Of a stretch of 64,000 nucleotides of DNA, positions 11,416 to 22,762 are shown piece after piece. Under the pieces are notes generated by a model that saw only the letters and a list, made by a program, of their open reading frames with translations, was not told where the DNA came from and ran no database searches. The first letter of the stretch is position 1. Every line of letters begins with the position of its first letter. The stretch is taken from contig MU859081.1 of the NCBI GenBank assembly GCA_033297205.1, forward strand, positions 62,001 to 126,000. Direction: 5' to 3'. Source of the DNA: Pseudoneurospora amorphoporcata. Lineage: Eukaryota > Ascomycota > Sordariomycetes > Sordariales > Sordariaceae. A program made the position numbers and the translations under genes.

Positions 11416-14400
11416 GCGTCAGAGGATGCAAGCGCATTCGAACCCTTTTCCCGAAGTTGAACTCGAGCCGGACTTTGGGAAATGAGCAATTCGAAAAGAG
11501 TTGGAAAACGACATTGCTCACTTGCTTTGGGCTGCTTGCCCTGTCGCAAGTGTGGAATGTTGATGTTCCATTTCCAGTGCGATCCGCGGACGTGCTCCAG
11601 CGGCCTCGGGTGGTTGCTGGGTCCCATTCTTAGGTTGGCTATGACGCAACGCAACATCGCGTGACGGTAAAGAGCCACCAGGGGCCCCATAAGCGACCCA
11701 GACCAGAGCTGCGAGCGAGGCCGTGACTGGCTAGAAGGCATCTAAACAATGGGGCGCTACGCTCCAGGAACTCATCGGTGCTCTCAAGCCGGCGTGTTGC
11801 GCACACGAACAAGCAGGGTCTCTGCACTAGTGTGGAGCTGCAGCTTACTTTATTTCATCATTGCCATACATTGCCTTGCTCGTGGGAGGTGTTTGGCAGC
11901 GTTCTGGCCCTCTTCGGGTGGCATTATCGCATGCGCTCTGTTGTGTTGCCAGGTTGCCTTAGAGACGAGGGATTGGGTGGGTGGGATCTTCCAGCCAGGC
12001 AGACCAGGACAGCGAACGGGCAGTCTCGCTTCTCCGTCATCGAAGCGCAACCCCTCTTATTTCGTCCTGTTCCCGCTTTACCTTTCACTTTCACTTTCCA
12101 AAATTTCACATATAAACCACACACAATCCATTCACCTCTCTGACCAAGCACTGACGCAATCATATTCCACAGTTTGTCGTCGACGGACGTTGGACCACCG
12201 ATCACACAGCACCACAAGAAAAAGACCCCGAAGGAAACGAAAACAACGTTTTGCTACCCGAGAACCTCATCAGAACCACAGACGCAGCCACACAAGCATC
12301 AGAGCACCAAGCCATGTCGAATGAGAACCGCAAGGTAGAAGGGAGCAGCAACACGGGAGAGCCGAGCTTTGCAGAGACCATCATGAGCGCACTCAACACT
12401 GTAACGCCCGATTCGACGGCGCAACCTATCAGCAACCCTCTAGAGAACAAGAACCACGGTCCTCCAGGTGGCTGGGTTGAGACCCCTGCGGCCGACGGTG
12501 ACAAGACCTTCAGCGTTAGCCCACTTCCTGCCACAGATGGCGCTCTCAACCCCATCGACCTCAAGCCCGGCGAAAAGATCCCCGATAGCTTCTCGGCCCA
12601 AAATGTCAACAACTACGTTACTCTAGATAAGGAGTCGTATGAAAAGAGCGACCGCATTCCCGGCGTTGATTTCAGCACAGCACCTGTGGCTGCTCCTATC
12701 GTGGCCACTGACGCGGAGATCGAATTCAAGGTTAATCCTCTTCCTGCCACTGAGGGTGCTATCAATCCTTTCAAGCTCGCACCGGGCGAGAAGATTCCCG
12801 ATGACGTCAGGGCTGCAGACATCAACACCAATGTTACACTAGATAAGGAATCGTACGAGAACAGCGCCGATCGGATTCCCGGCCTCGACGCCGCACTGCC
12901 CCCAGTTTCCAGGAACATGATTCCCGAATCCAGCCTTCCCATCATTAGCAACAACGATGTCTTCATCAACACCGTCACCCCCATCTCAACTACTGCTGCC
13001 TTGGCTGCCCAGGTTCCCTTTGACGAGCCTGCGGTCCCCGAGGCTGTCAGGGAAAGTCAGGAGAAGGCCCACGTGGAGCCTGGCGCAAGTGGTATAGCCG
13101 AGGAGGTCAAGGGCAAGGCCGCCGTTGAGGATGAATTGTTGCACAAGGTTGCCGAGGCTCCCTCAACCTCAGAAGGCACTGCTGGATATGGCACCGAAAA
13201 GGCCGAGACTGACTTGTCCCTTGCTGATGCTGTTTCTTTCGCCGGCAATGCCGCTGCCGCTGCCGTCGTCGGCGCTGCCACTGTTGCCGCCGATAAGCTC
13301 CCCGGTGTGCTTGAGAGCACCGCAAACGTTGCGGCCAATGTTGGTAGCAAGATTCCTGGTGCCGTTAATGCGACTGCCAACGCGGCTGTCGATGTTGGCA
13401 GCAAGATTGGACAAACCGCCAGCGAAGCTTTTGGTACTGCTGCCAATGCGACCACAAACGCTGCGTATGCCGCCAAAGATACCACTAGTGATGTGCTTGG
13501 CAGCGCTGCCAATGTTGCTGCTAGTGCTGGTACCAAGGCCCAGGAAACCGCCGCCAATACTGCCAGCACAGTCCAGCAGACTACCGCTGACGCTACATCG
13601 ACTGCTGCAAGCAGCCTCCCCAGCGTGCCAGATGTCGTTGGCCACCTACCACAGGCGGTCCAGAATATCCTCCCCGCGTCGATGCTACCGGCGTCCCAAA
13701 ATAGCCAGACTCTTCCTACCTCGGCTGAGGTTGAGAGGTCCCTCGCGGCAGAGAAGGCATCACGCGTTGAGGGTATTTCTGCGGCTGTTCCTATTGAGGT
13801 TAAGGATTCCATTGAGAAGGCTGGCGAGTCACCCGAAGCTGCCACCAATGCCACGGCAGTCTTGGAGAAGCAGGCCGTCGAGGCTGAGCTGCTGAGAGAG
13901 GTGAAGCCCACACAGGCCGAGCCCCCTGCCGTAGCCGCGTCGGTTCCGTCAGAAGTCAGGGATTCCCTCCAGCAAGCCGATGAGTCTCCCGAGGCTGCTA
14001 GTTATCCTGCCGTAGTTGCGGAGAAGCAAGCCGTTGAGACTGAGCTATTGAAGACCGTGAAGCCCACGGAGTCTATCCCGCAAGCCTTTGCCTCGGCAGT
14101 TCCAGGAACTGTCAAGGATTCGATCAAGGAGGCCGGCAAGGCTCCCGAAGCAGCTGCCAATGCCGACGTTGTAGCGGAGAAGACTGCAGTCGAGGCCCAG
14201 CTTCTACAGGAAGTCAAGCCCGTCGAGGTAGTAGCCGACAAGAGAGCCGTTGAGGCTGAACTCCTTCATGAGGTCAAACGCACTGAGCCTATCGGCGAAT
14301 CTTCCACAAACACAGCCACCAACGGCACGGCAACAAATGGTTCGGCAGCCAACGGTTCGCCATCGAACGGTGCGGCGGCCAATGGTTCAACAGCCGCTCC

Positions 14401-14626
14401 TTCCCAGCCCGTTGAAACCCCAGTCACACCCACAACGCCGACTGATACGAAGGGTTTGCCGGCTGCCAATGGCAATGGCAAGGCGACTGAGCAGCCGACT
14501 GTCACCACTGGCCCGGAGACCACAACCACGACCACGGTCTCTGGCTCTGCCTCTACCACCCCAGAGAGGAAGAAGAAGAACCGAGTCAGTGGCTTCTTCA
14601 GCAAGCTCAAGAACAAGTTCGCTTAG
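10372..14626 (+). CDS. CBM48 (AMPK1_CBM) N-terminal protein with LEA-like and tandem repeats, Crp1/Mdg1-like
   Basis: Predicted 870 aa in three exons: 10372-10394 (23 nt), 10750-10885 and 12173-14626. The splice joins rebuild a continuous glycogen-binding type domain at residues 1-85 (VTGTFDGWSK, then VYYK joined to FVVDGRWTTDH), which supports both introns despite the second one's poor donor (AAG/GTTGGT). Yeast Crp1 and Mdg1 share the architecture of an N-terminal CBM48 domain and a long disordered tail. Two copies of a roughly 60-residue unit lie at 161-219 and 233-293 (shared core LPATxGAxNP..PGEKIP.. VTLDKESYE). Residues about 410-533 are Ala/Thr-rich and resemble LEA/apolipoprotein-like 11-mers. 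A unit of about 42 residues ending AVExELLxEVKP recurs at 341-383 and 591-758. The C-terminus (KKKNRVSGFFSKLKNKFA) is a basic amphipathic segment that could bind a membrane. Molecular function is unproven. Confidence 0.8.
10886..12172 (+). other. Unusually long intron 2 of the CBM48 gene, containing an assembly gap
   Basis: This 1287-nt interval is bounded by AAG/GTTGGT and TTCCACAG. It is about ten times longer than other introns in the window. It contains A42 (11176-11217), G17 (11224-11240), ten N (11301-11310), C19 (11346-11364) and A44 (11368-11411). The homopolymer blocks next to the N run suggest unreliable sequence, so the true intron length is unknown. The flanking exons join in frame inside a conserved domain, so a missing exon is not required. 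Confidence 0.65.
11301..11310. other. Assembly gap (10 N)
   Basis: The only run of undetermined bases in the window. Reading towards it from either side one meets a poly-A or poly-T tract and then a G run on the strand being read, a pattern typical of failing reads rather than genomic sequence. Confidence 0.95.
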
Positions 14627-16252
14627 AAACAAGGATAGTCCTTTGAGCGTGGTTGATTCTTTTCTTTCTTTCTTATTGCTGTCATTGTTTCGTTAAAATA
14701 TTCCCCACGGGTTGGAAGGCTGATGAATTGGTAGGAAGCAATGTGTCTTTGGTTTTGTTATTTTTCGCGTGTCATTGGGCACTCTTCTTGTAAAATAGAA
14801 GCGCACACGTAGTTGATCGTGCGCTCATGGACGGGCGGCAAGGCGACCTACGCATGTCATAATGTTTCGTCCTTTTAATCCGTTGCCCTTCTGCTTTTGA
14901 TGCTCTCTTATAATGCACCCGTACAATGGCCAGACGGCACATGATGATACCAGGAAAGCCGTCCTCCCTACTTTTCCTAACCCTAGTTGTATGTTTAATA
15001 CTTATTCCTGTCAACTGTACTTGAGCGAGGTTCATCGTGCGGTCTTGACCTCTTGAATACAATTGCGCGGTATGGATTGTTGAAAGATTGGACTTAACTG
15101 GAGGAACAAGCGCAACGGTGATATTTAAGATGTCCAGGAGTTTTCAGTTCCGCTTTCTCGGTTGTCAGTTTGGTCCAAGTTGCTAAAACAGTTTTACTGG
15201 AGGTTGGTGTCCAAGAATGATATGGGCATTTGTCAGCTATGAATTCTGTGTTGCTATACTCTCCACGAATTTTGCTACGTTTTGATGTGATCCCTATTAT
15301 AATCGTTAATGGAGACATTTTCTCATCAAGATCACCCCGATATAGAGATCGTCAGTATAGTAGAAATACTGCGCAGTGTCGTAGTGCGATGTTGTGGTAC
15401 AGTACTTACTCTTCCTATCATGTAGAAGCAGCACCGCGATTGTGGAGGCATGATTGGAATGGGAGTAGAAGCGGAGTCAGCTGACGCTGGAAGTGACCTT
15501 ACACTTGATGACAAGCGGCAGCACACCTCTGCTATTAGATGTTAGCCCGGTGTGGTAATGCTCCAAGAAACAGGGACAAGGCAGGCGGAAAATGAGCCAT
15601 TTATTGTGAGAAGATCGAGGTTCTTTGCCACCAAGAAAGACCACACTAACAAGTTATATCCATGCTATCTGGCTGGGTTACCCGCAACGCCTTCCTGCTC
15701 CCACCTTCAGTTGCCAGACCTCGAGTGACTCCCGCCCATCCAGACCGATTTCCGGGCATTCTCGTTCCAATTCCTCATGGGGTCCGAATCTGGACCCCTT
15801 CTCGAACCTTTGACATACTAGTACCGCCCTCAACTTATTGCTGCTTACCTTGTGTTATCCTTGTGTCGACATTCCATCCCAAGTATCGGTCCTTGAAGCA
15901 TCTCGAGGTCGTTTTTCTCTCACAGGGAGCAAAGACCGCGCGCCTGAGATAAGAGACGTCATCACCCCCTCCCCTGCAACGCCAACAGACTATGACAACA
16001 GCGAGGTGATCAGGACACAAGGTATGATGCATCAGTCAGCCCTTCAATCTTCCTTTTGTCGGGATTTAAAAGACCCTGTTGGCCTGTCGGAGTAGCTTTG
16101 GGGGTGGAAAAAGGCGCTGACAGCTTAGTGAAGCATTGTTAGGGTCGTCTCGCCACCGGAGAAGTACTCGAGAACAAGTACCTGAAAGCGAAGCATCTGA
16201 TCCACCGCGAGAGGAGCACGCTCACTCAATCCATCAACGCCTTCTGCTAAAC
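14627..16252. other. Intergenic, no supported gene
   Basis: About 1.6 kb between the CBM48 and RING genes, both read rightwards. The first part is AT-rich and likely holds the 3' UTR and terminator of the CBM48 gene. The frame of the RING gene is open upstream to 16136 but contains no ATG before 16253. No other coding signal was seen. Confidence 0.5.
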
Positions 16253-18301
16253 ATGAACTCGACCCCGTCAGCCCCGGGCAAGTCCCTTTCCGCCCCTCCA
16301 ACCTCGAACTTCTCGCAAGCCCCTCCTCAAGCACCCTCCCCTGTGGGATTTGATTCCGCTCGACGCCAAGGTACAGGTCAAGGCCAGGGATCAAGCGCTT
16401 CACAATCCGCCCCACGGAGGAATCAGGGCGCCAGACGGCAACATAGAGACATGAGGCGCCCCGGCGCAATGCGGCAGCAGAGCCGTGTGAACGATGACGA
16501 AGACATTCTGGCTGAAATGCGAGCTATGCGGAACGCCTCGAGCCGTCGTGGACAGACCTCCATCACACATTTGCTGAATCTAAACCCTCCGCCTCGCCCA
16601 GTCTACGACAGCCACCACAGTTATTCCTCCCGCTCTTACCGACGAAACCCTAGCTATGGCGTTGGCTCCGGCTACCATTCTATGGACAAATCTCGCTATG
16701 TCCATGCCAACTACCGTTTCGTCGTGTCGCCCGGTGGCAATTACGCGGCGCAAGCGTCAGACGCAGACGAACACCTCGAGTGGGCCGATATCCTACAGGT
16801 TATCGCTTCAACAGAGTCGCAACAGACCTCATGCCCAATCTGTCTTTCGGAACCCGTCGCACCACGCATGGCGAAATGCGGCCACATTTTCTGTCTGCCG
16901 TGTCTTATCCGCTTCATGAATACGGTGCCCAACGATGACGGCCGCTCACTCCCGGAAAAGAAGCAGAATCGATGGAGAAAGTGTCCCATCTGCGATGATA
17001 CGGTCTATCTAAACGAAGTTCGCCCGGTCAGATTCTATGCCGGCCAAGAGAGCCCCCTCCCCCGGCCAGGCGAGGATGTTGTGTTGCGCCTGATGGCGCG
17101 CAATGCAAAGAGCACTCTCGCATTACCCAAGGAAGGTGCTGCAGAGGTGCTGCAATCGGGTGATGACATCCCCTGGCACTTTGCCGCCAATGTTCTGGAT
17201 TATGCAAGGATCATGAAGGGTACTACAGGATATATGGAAGAGCAGTATGACCAAGAAGTGGAGAATATAACGAAGCAGGAGAAAGAAGACGAACTGATGT
17301 TCCATGAAGATAACGAATGGACGCAGAAAGCCATCAGGACAGTCCATGCGGCAAAGGAGAAGCTGAAGGAGCTTGATTCTACTCAGACGACAGCACTTGC
17401 AACACCTTCCGCCACCGGATCCGGCCGCGCTAAGAAGCGTGACGAGGACCTTGATTTCTTTTTCTACTCTGCGCCTCCGCATCTTTATCTTTCACCCTTG
17501 GACATCAGGATTCTAAAGACCCAATTTGGGTCTTTCTCCGAATTCCCAACTACACTTCTCCCAAGGGTTGAGCATATATCTACGGGCAACGCCGTCGACG
17601 ATGTCTTGCGGAAACGCGCCAAATATCTGGGTCATTTACCCAGAGGATGTCTCATCAGCTTCCTTGAATGCGACTGGACTGACATTGTTACCCCTGAGGT
17701 TCTCGAGACCTTCAAGGAGGAGATCGAGCGCCGGCGCAAGCGGAACAAAGACAAGGTTGCTCAGGAGGAGCGCGAGCGCCTACAGGCAGAGCGAACTGAA
17801 GCGGCTGCTATCCGTGGTGCCAGGCGTCAGGCGGGCCCATTAGCGGAGGAAGGGATCATACGGTATGGTAACGCCGATGCGGATCGGCCCCCAGTCAACA
17901 TGGATGATTTCATCCCTCTTGGTGCGGAAGCGCCAAGTACGACACCACCCAACCCGAGGGCTGGATTTGGGACTCTATCAGAGATGAGTACCAGCCCGGG
18001 CGCCCAAAGGACAGTCTGGGGTACGCCAGCTATTCATGGGGATGAGCCCGAACACATGGCGCCCAGGAATCCGGTTGATGATGGCTGGTTGAAGGATGAT
18101 GATGTTATAGACAGCCTGAGCGCGCAGGATGTTGCTTTTCAGATGGAGGCAATGGGACTTGAGAATGGTGCTGGTAGCAGCAGTGCTGCCGCTGCCGCTT
18201 CCGCGGTGGGCGGTGGTAAGGCCGGCGGTGGCGCTAAAGGTGGAAAGAAGAAGAAACAGAAGATCACATTGATGAGCACCGGAGGTCGGAGGGGTCTGTA
18301 G
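16253..18301 (+). CDS. mag2: RING-finger E3 ubiquitin ligase, Mag2/RNF10 family
   Basis: Intronless 682-aa protein; the ATG at 16253 is the first in-frame ATG. The N-terminal 190 residues are Ser/Gln/Arg-rich, with a block of conserved type (HANYRFVVSPGG) just before the RING. The RING spans C194 to about C247, beginning CPICLSEPVAPRMAKCGHIF and ending KCPICDDTVY, with a longer-than-usual spacer between the two halves. A helical, charged region and a Gly/Lys-rich tail (KKKKQKITLMSTGGRRGL) complete the RNF10/Mag2 layout. In yeast and human the family marks stalled 40S subunits by ubiquitylating uS3 or uS5, so a cytosolic role in ribosome quality control is inferred. Antisense frames of about 115-120 codons over this gene are shadows. 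Confidence 0.85.
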   Translation: MNSTPSAPGKSLSAPPTSNFSQAPPQAPSPVGFDSARRQGTGQGQGSSASQSAPRRNQGARRQHRDMRRPGAMRQQSRVNDDEDILAEMRAMRNASSRRGQTSITHLLNLNPPPRPVYDSHHSYSSRSYRRNPSYGVGSGYHSMDKSRYVHANYRFVVSPGGNYAAQASDADEHLEWADILQVIASTESQQTSCPICLSEPVAPRMAKCGHIFCLPCLIRFMNTVPNDDGRSLPEKKQNRWRKCPICDDTVYLNEVRPVRFYAGQESPLPRPGEDVVLRLMARNAKSTLALPKEGAAEVLQSGDDIPWHFAANVLDYARIMKGTTGYMEEQYDQEVENITKQEKEDELMFHEDNEWTQKAIRTVHAAKEKLKELDSTQTTALATPSATGSGRAKKRDEDLDFFFYSAPPHLYLSPLDIRILKTQFGSFSEFPTTLLPRVEHISTGNAVDDVLRKRAKYLGHLPRGCLISFLECDWTDIVTPEVLETFKEEIERRRKRNKDKVAQEERERLQAERTEAAAIRGARRQAGPLAEEGIIRYGNADADRPPVNMDDFIPLGAEAPSTTPPNPRAGFGTLSEMSTSPGAQRTVWGTPAIHGDEPEHMAPRNPVDDGWLKDDDVIDSLSAQDVAFQMEAMGLENGAGSSSAAAAASAVGGGKAGGGAKGGKKKKQKITLMSTGGRRGL

Positions 18302-19122
18302 GGAAATCATTCTGAAAAGGCCAGCAGATCTCAAAGGCCTGGTTGTCCCTTAAAACATTTTTGCCCAACAAGGTTATACAGGTATTGGTTTTCAAGATGG
18401 GCGTTCGTGGTGTCTTTGCACGATCTGCCAGTCTCTCAGCGTTGCATCTGGCTTATATACATCAATCAGGAGCTTTGGTATGTGTTCGGATTATCAGCTA
18501 CACTACGACAAATCTGGGGAATGGGAAATTGAATCGGGGCAGACTACATGACCGTGGTCAACCGGAAAATTTACGTCGTCATGGATATGCAGCGTTTTGA
18601 GATGCTAACAGCATCTATGGAACAACATGGTATCCTTCGCTTTCCTCGTGCTTCTTTCGATGTGTCTGCGTAATAGAAGCAGACATTTGAGTTGTCGATC
18701 GATTTTGAAGTTCCTGAGAGGTCAAAATCAGGTGCAGATCAGCGAGGGAGCTGAGCATCCGAGAAGCCCGACCTCCAATGTAGTCAGTGTACAGGCTGAC
18801 AGCCACCTCACCGAACGATGGCGCAGTTCACGAGTCATCCACAGTGGCAGGTACAATGAGTATGAAAGATGCAGCAGCACGAGCCTCGTTGGAGTGCAAT
18901 AGCAAGAACGGGCCATCAAGTGCGAACTGAAGTAAGCAACATCATGACATCATCGACCGTGACATCATGCTGCTGTCTCTTACACATGCACACCACGCTC
19001 CAAAACAGACCTATATCTGCTATAGAACACGGGCGAGCATCTCTCTCTTGTCTTTTTCCACCCGAGAATACAATTTTACTCGTACATATCCGAATTGACG
19101 CAAACAATAGCAATCAGCCACC
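18302..19122. other. Intergenic, no supported gene
   Basis: 820 bp between the RING gene and the small gene at 19123. No open frame longer than 91 codons and no recognisable motif. Confidence 0.5.
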
Positions 19123-19762
19123 ATGGCGAAGAAGGTAAGTTTGGGAATCCTTTTTTTTCTCTCGCTCACATCCATTCTTTTAGATATTCCGTGTGCTTTC
19201 ACCTATCCTCTCCCATACAACCCGACTGATGCAAACTCCTCTCCAGGTCACCTCCGAAAAAGTCCCTCCCAAGCACGAGGGCGTCGGCGCTGTTCCTTCG
19301 GACTCTCTCGCCGCCGACTCGATCCGCTCCGGCGGTGCCTTTGCCCAAGGCAACCCCTCGGCCTCGGCAGGCGACTCGGCCTCGCAGAACCCAGGGGTCA
19401 AACCTCCCGGCAGTGGCCATCAGAGTCACCCCACATCTCAGCAGAAGCACGAGAATCCCGAGCAGGGTGGCAAGGCACCGACCTATGTCCTTCCCGTCGT
19501 AGACCTGACCGATCAGTCCGGCCCACACGGCAGGAACATTAAGGAGGGCGGATTCGCGGGAAGCGGCACTGAGGGCGGAAGCATGCCGGAGCCCGGAAGC
19601 AAGAGGGATCCCGGGCGTGTCGCGTTGAAGGATATGCTGGCTAGCACCGCATCCGCAGGCAAGACGGGTGCCGGCAAGGGAAGCGAGGAGGAAGTCAGCA
19701 CCAAGCCGGCGGAGACGGGTCAGAAGGGATTTGGAGCTTTGGGAGGGGATACTGAGGCTTAA
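19123..19762 (+). CDS. Small disordered fungal protein of unknown function
   Basis: Predicted 175 aa from two exons, 19123-19134 (only Met-Ala-Lys-Lys) and 19247-19762; the intron is GTAAGT..CTCCAG, 112 nt. The mature frame is hydrophilic and Gly/Ser/Pro-rich, with no hydrophobic segment or cysteine. The block near the N-terminus (EGVGAVPSDSLAADSIRSGG) looks like a conserved motif of short filamentous-fungal proteins whose role I do not know. The ATG lies in a good context (CCACCATGGCG). Reading through the intron would give a different, less fungal-like frame of 139 codons, which I reject. No function is assigned. Confidence 0.7.
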
Positions 19763-20382
19763 GTCTGAAGATTGGAAGAATGATGGAACTGTACGATATG
19801 AGGAGGCTTCTAAAGGAGTCAGCTAGCATGATAATGAAGGCTATGACTAAGTGAGGAGCACTCGCCTTATATTCGGGTTGCATGTGATGGCAGTCATTGA
19901 TACATACTGACAATGCTCGTCAGGCTCAAAACAAGCATCGGTCGAACTTGAGAGAAAATGTCATGTTCATTCAGACATTTATATCATGGTGCCTCATTAA
20001 ATATTACCCAAAATTTCACCAAGCACAACCTCCCAACGTCCCCCGTCTCTTCTTCAGTTCACAGTTGTGATTGACAAGGAGGTTCGCAGTGTCTGCAGGC
20101 TGACCACCCATTTCCAGAGCGAGTTTCTTGTGCAGCACCACTTGCTCTTCAATCGCACACACCCCCCGATGCAGACATGCGCTCCTCCTCTCCGCATTCC
20201 GCCAAAGAATACCTCAAACCCAAAAACACATATCATTCGCCTTTCTCTTTCTGACGCCCCTCAAAAAAGCTTGTCACTTTTCTTGGAAAGCCGAAAACAA
20301 AAAAGCCAAGGCTTCAACTCTAAGCGCTTCCAAACCCCAAGATGAAACGAAACGCCAACAGATGATGAGTCAATCAACCAAC
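19763..20382. other. Convergent 3' spacer
   Basis: 620 bp between two convergent genes (19123-19762 + and 20383-20999 -). AT-rich around 19900-20020. No coding signal was seen. Confidence 0.5.
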
Positions 20383-20999
20383 TTAAAGCACAGCAGCAAT
20401 GACGCCAGCAACAGCAGCCAACAGGCCACCGGCGTTCACAAGAAGCTCACCGGCGGCGTTACCGGTCGCCGAGCTCGAAGGAGCGGAGGCGGTGTTGCTC
20501 GACGTGGCATCCGTGGCGGTGGTGTTTTCGTTGTCGCTACCGCTGGAAGCGGCGCCGGTGTTAGTGGGTTGGGCGGCGACACCGGTGTTCGGGTTAGTGG
20601 TGGTGGCGACGGCGACCTTGCTGGTGGAGGAGGGGTATTGCTTGTCGAGAGCGCACCAGGTGTCGCGTTCGCCCATGGCGGTTGCTGTTTGAGGGGTTTG
20701 TGTCAGTACACTTGATCGCCCGCAGTGGGGAAAGAAGAGAGAAAGAGAGAAAGAGAGAAGGGATGAGGAGGAGGAGGAGGCTTACCCTTGCGAGGATCGT
20801 TGGGGCAGTTGTTGTAGCACGCAATGATGTTGGGATACTGCGCACACTTGCAGCCGTAGTCGTCACGGCCGCACAAGGAGAGCCTGCTGTTCTCGGTGCC
20901 GAGGCAGGTCTCGACGATGTAGGCGGCACCGCAGACGGAGGTGGTTTGTGCCGCGGCGACGGCGAACATGGCGGCGAGGGGGAGGAGAGCGGCCTTCAT
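20383..20999 (-). CDS. GPI-anchored cysteine-rich (CFEM-like) cell-surface protein
   Basis: Predicted 171 aa in two exons (20999-20786 and 20684-20383) with a 101-nt GT-AG intron. Residues 1-18 form a signal peptide (MKAALLPLAAMFAVAAA). A domain with eight cysteines (C23, C32, C43, C50, C52, C61, C65, C82) follows, spaced like CFEM-type or the fungal 'GPI-anchored Ser-Thr-rich' family; the last Cys comes from exon 2, which supports the splice. Residues 90-148 are Ser/Thr/Asn-rich, as in cell-wall stalks open to O-glycosylation. The C-terminal 20 residues are hydrophobic (LLVNAGGLLAAVAGVIAAVL), as expected for a GPI signal. It is likely displayed on the plasma membrane or wall. Heme or effector functions known for some CFEM proteins cannot be claimed here. 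Confidence 0.8.
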
Positions 21000-21120
21000 T
21001 TTGACGGTTGGTTTTTGGTGTACAGGATTATTGAATTAGGTTTTGGTGAGGGAAAACAACAACAATAACGAAAAGCAGAAGCTCAACGGTTACGTTCACA
21101 AGGTGGAAAAGTGAGAGCAA

Positions 21121-21137
21121 GTAGGTAGGTAGGTAGG
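21121..21137. repeat. GTAG microsatellite
   Basis: Four tandem GTAG units in the leader side of the GPI-protein gene. TAGG/CCTA-type short repeats recur elsewhere in the spacers of this window. Confidence 0.7.
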
Positions 21138-21156
21138 AGAAGGGATCAGGAGAGCT

Positions 21157-21167
21157 TGTATATAAGA
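21157..21167 (-). promoter_or_regulatory. Possible TATA element of the GPI-protein gene
   Basis: A TATATA core lies about 160 bp upstream of the ATG at 20999 and is followed, on the minus strand, by a pyrimidine-rich stretch. The spacing is plausible for a fungal leader, but nothing else supports it. Confidence 0.25.
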
Positions 21168-22762
21168 AGGCCGGTCCGGTAGATATGGATCGTATGTGTG
21201 AATAGTCCAGACCAAAAAAAGGATTGGATTGGATAATGCTCTTTCCTTAATCCTTCTTGGTTTCTTCTTCCAATGATATCGAAGAGGGAGGATCTGACAA
21301 GGCAACAAGATGTCGAGCGGTGGGGAGAGCGAGGACGAGAAGAGAGTGTGAGGGAAAAGGGAGTGGACACGCGGTGTGGGTGTTGTCAAGGGTAAAAAGT
21401 AAAAAAGTAACTCTGGACGGGGGAAGAGGAGAGAAAAGAGTGGCTGACGAGAAGGTCCGAGAACCTGGGGAACTCTGGCTTGGGGGGGAGAAGAGTGAGT
21501 CCATTCAGAGCCCTGGTCCCTGTCAGCCATTGTTGATTGTTGACGGGACGGTCGGTGACTTGTCGAGAGTTTCGTTCATTCGTGAGTTCCCCCGGAGCAT
21601 GTCAACCACCCCCCGGTCTGTTTATTAGCACGCAGTTACCCAAGACTACGCTAGCCCAGGTTTAGCATGACCGAGATGCAGTCTTAATCTCCAGAAAACG
21701 CCTCTTTTGCTTGTTTTTCATGGAAGTCGAGCGTCACGAGAGCCCAGTTTCATTTTACTGAAAACATGGGAATATCGTGAAGTTGGGGAGAGAAGAGATC
21801 ACCAGCCCGTGGAGTTGAAGTCGACGCTCAAATCGCGATCCGAGTCGCTCTTGCTGCGCTCCCGCGGGTTGGTTTCCGTTGGGATCAACCCAGGTTCTCT
21901 CCACAAGTGGAACCCACAGTCATGGGGATTCGATTCGCCAATGGCAACCCAATCGGCCGCAATGCACCGCTCCCGCAGCGAATGCAATGCAGTCTGAGAC
22001 CCAAGCATCACCAAAGCCGCGGCCGGGTCCGAGGTCAGATGAACACGGGAGGCCGGGACTCCTGGCGCCGGACGGGTCCTGACAGGTGCACCGTCTCCAT
22101 CTCCTTCCCCACGGACGTCTGCTTGCATCATCCTGTGGGCATCTCGAGAGGTTCGCGTACGCTGCCGACGGTTGCAAGAAAGGTCAGAAGACTCGCGTCA
22201 CATCGCACAAGTGAATGAAATAAACGAGTGCCAGTCCATCCAGTCTTCCGCCGTGTCACCCACGCTTAAAACGGTCAGAACACCCAAAAGCCACTGAGCA
22301 GCCGGGACTAGGCCTCAAAATCAATGTTCGGATGATAGACAGTCAAGAAGAGCCGCACGCAGATCAACGATCAGCAATGCACCACGGTTCGGTTCGGTTC
22401 GGGCGATCCATCCACATTCCACACGGTGCCTAGGTGCTTCTCCGGCTTGATTACAGGCAACCCGACAGTAGGGCTGTCGCACCTATTCTCGGGCTTGCAC
22501 GGCAGTTGGACGACGTTCGGACGGCAAATACGATATGTAATATGCTTGAAACACCATGTGTAATAACTTGCTGAATACGGCGTCACACCCACTTCCGCTA
22601 GTCAAAACTTGCCCTTCAAGAGTTTATCAATCAGGCACTCAATCATATCTCTGTATCGTACAAAGTTTCACTTACCTCGTCGTCGCCTCTCTTATATTGC
22701 TTGGCCTGCCTATTTCCTTTCATCAAATTTGCAGGTCCGAGTCCAACATCAATGCCACATCC
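21168..22762. other. Intergenic, no supported gene
   Basis: About 1.6 kb between the start of the GPI-protein gene and the end of the proton-channel gene. Overlapping frames of 103-144 codons near 21100-22220 are low complexity and lack motifs. Confidence 0.5.

Noticed and set aside
13057..13911. Antisense frame of 284 codons over the CBM48 gene
   Set aside because: Low-complexity Ala/Ser/Leu translation produced by the repetitive sense strand.
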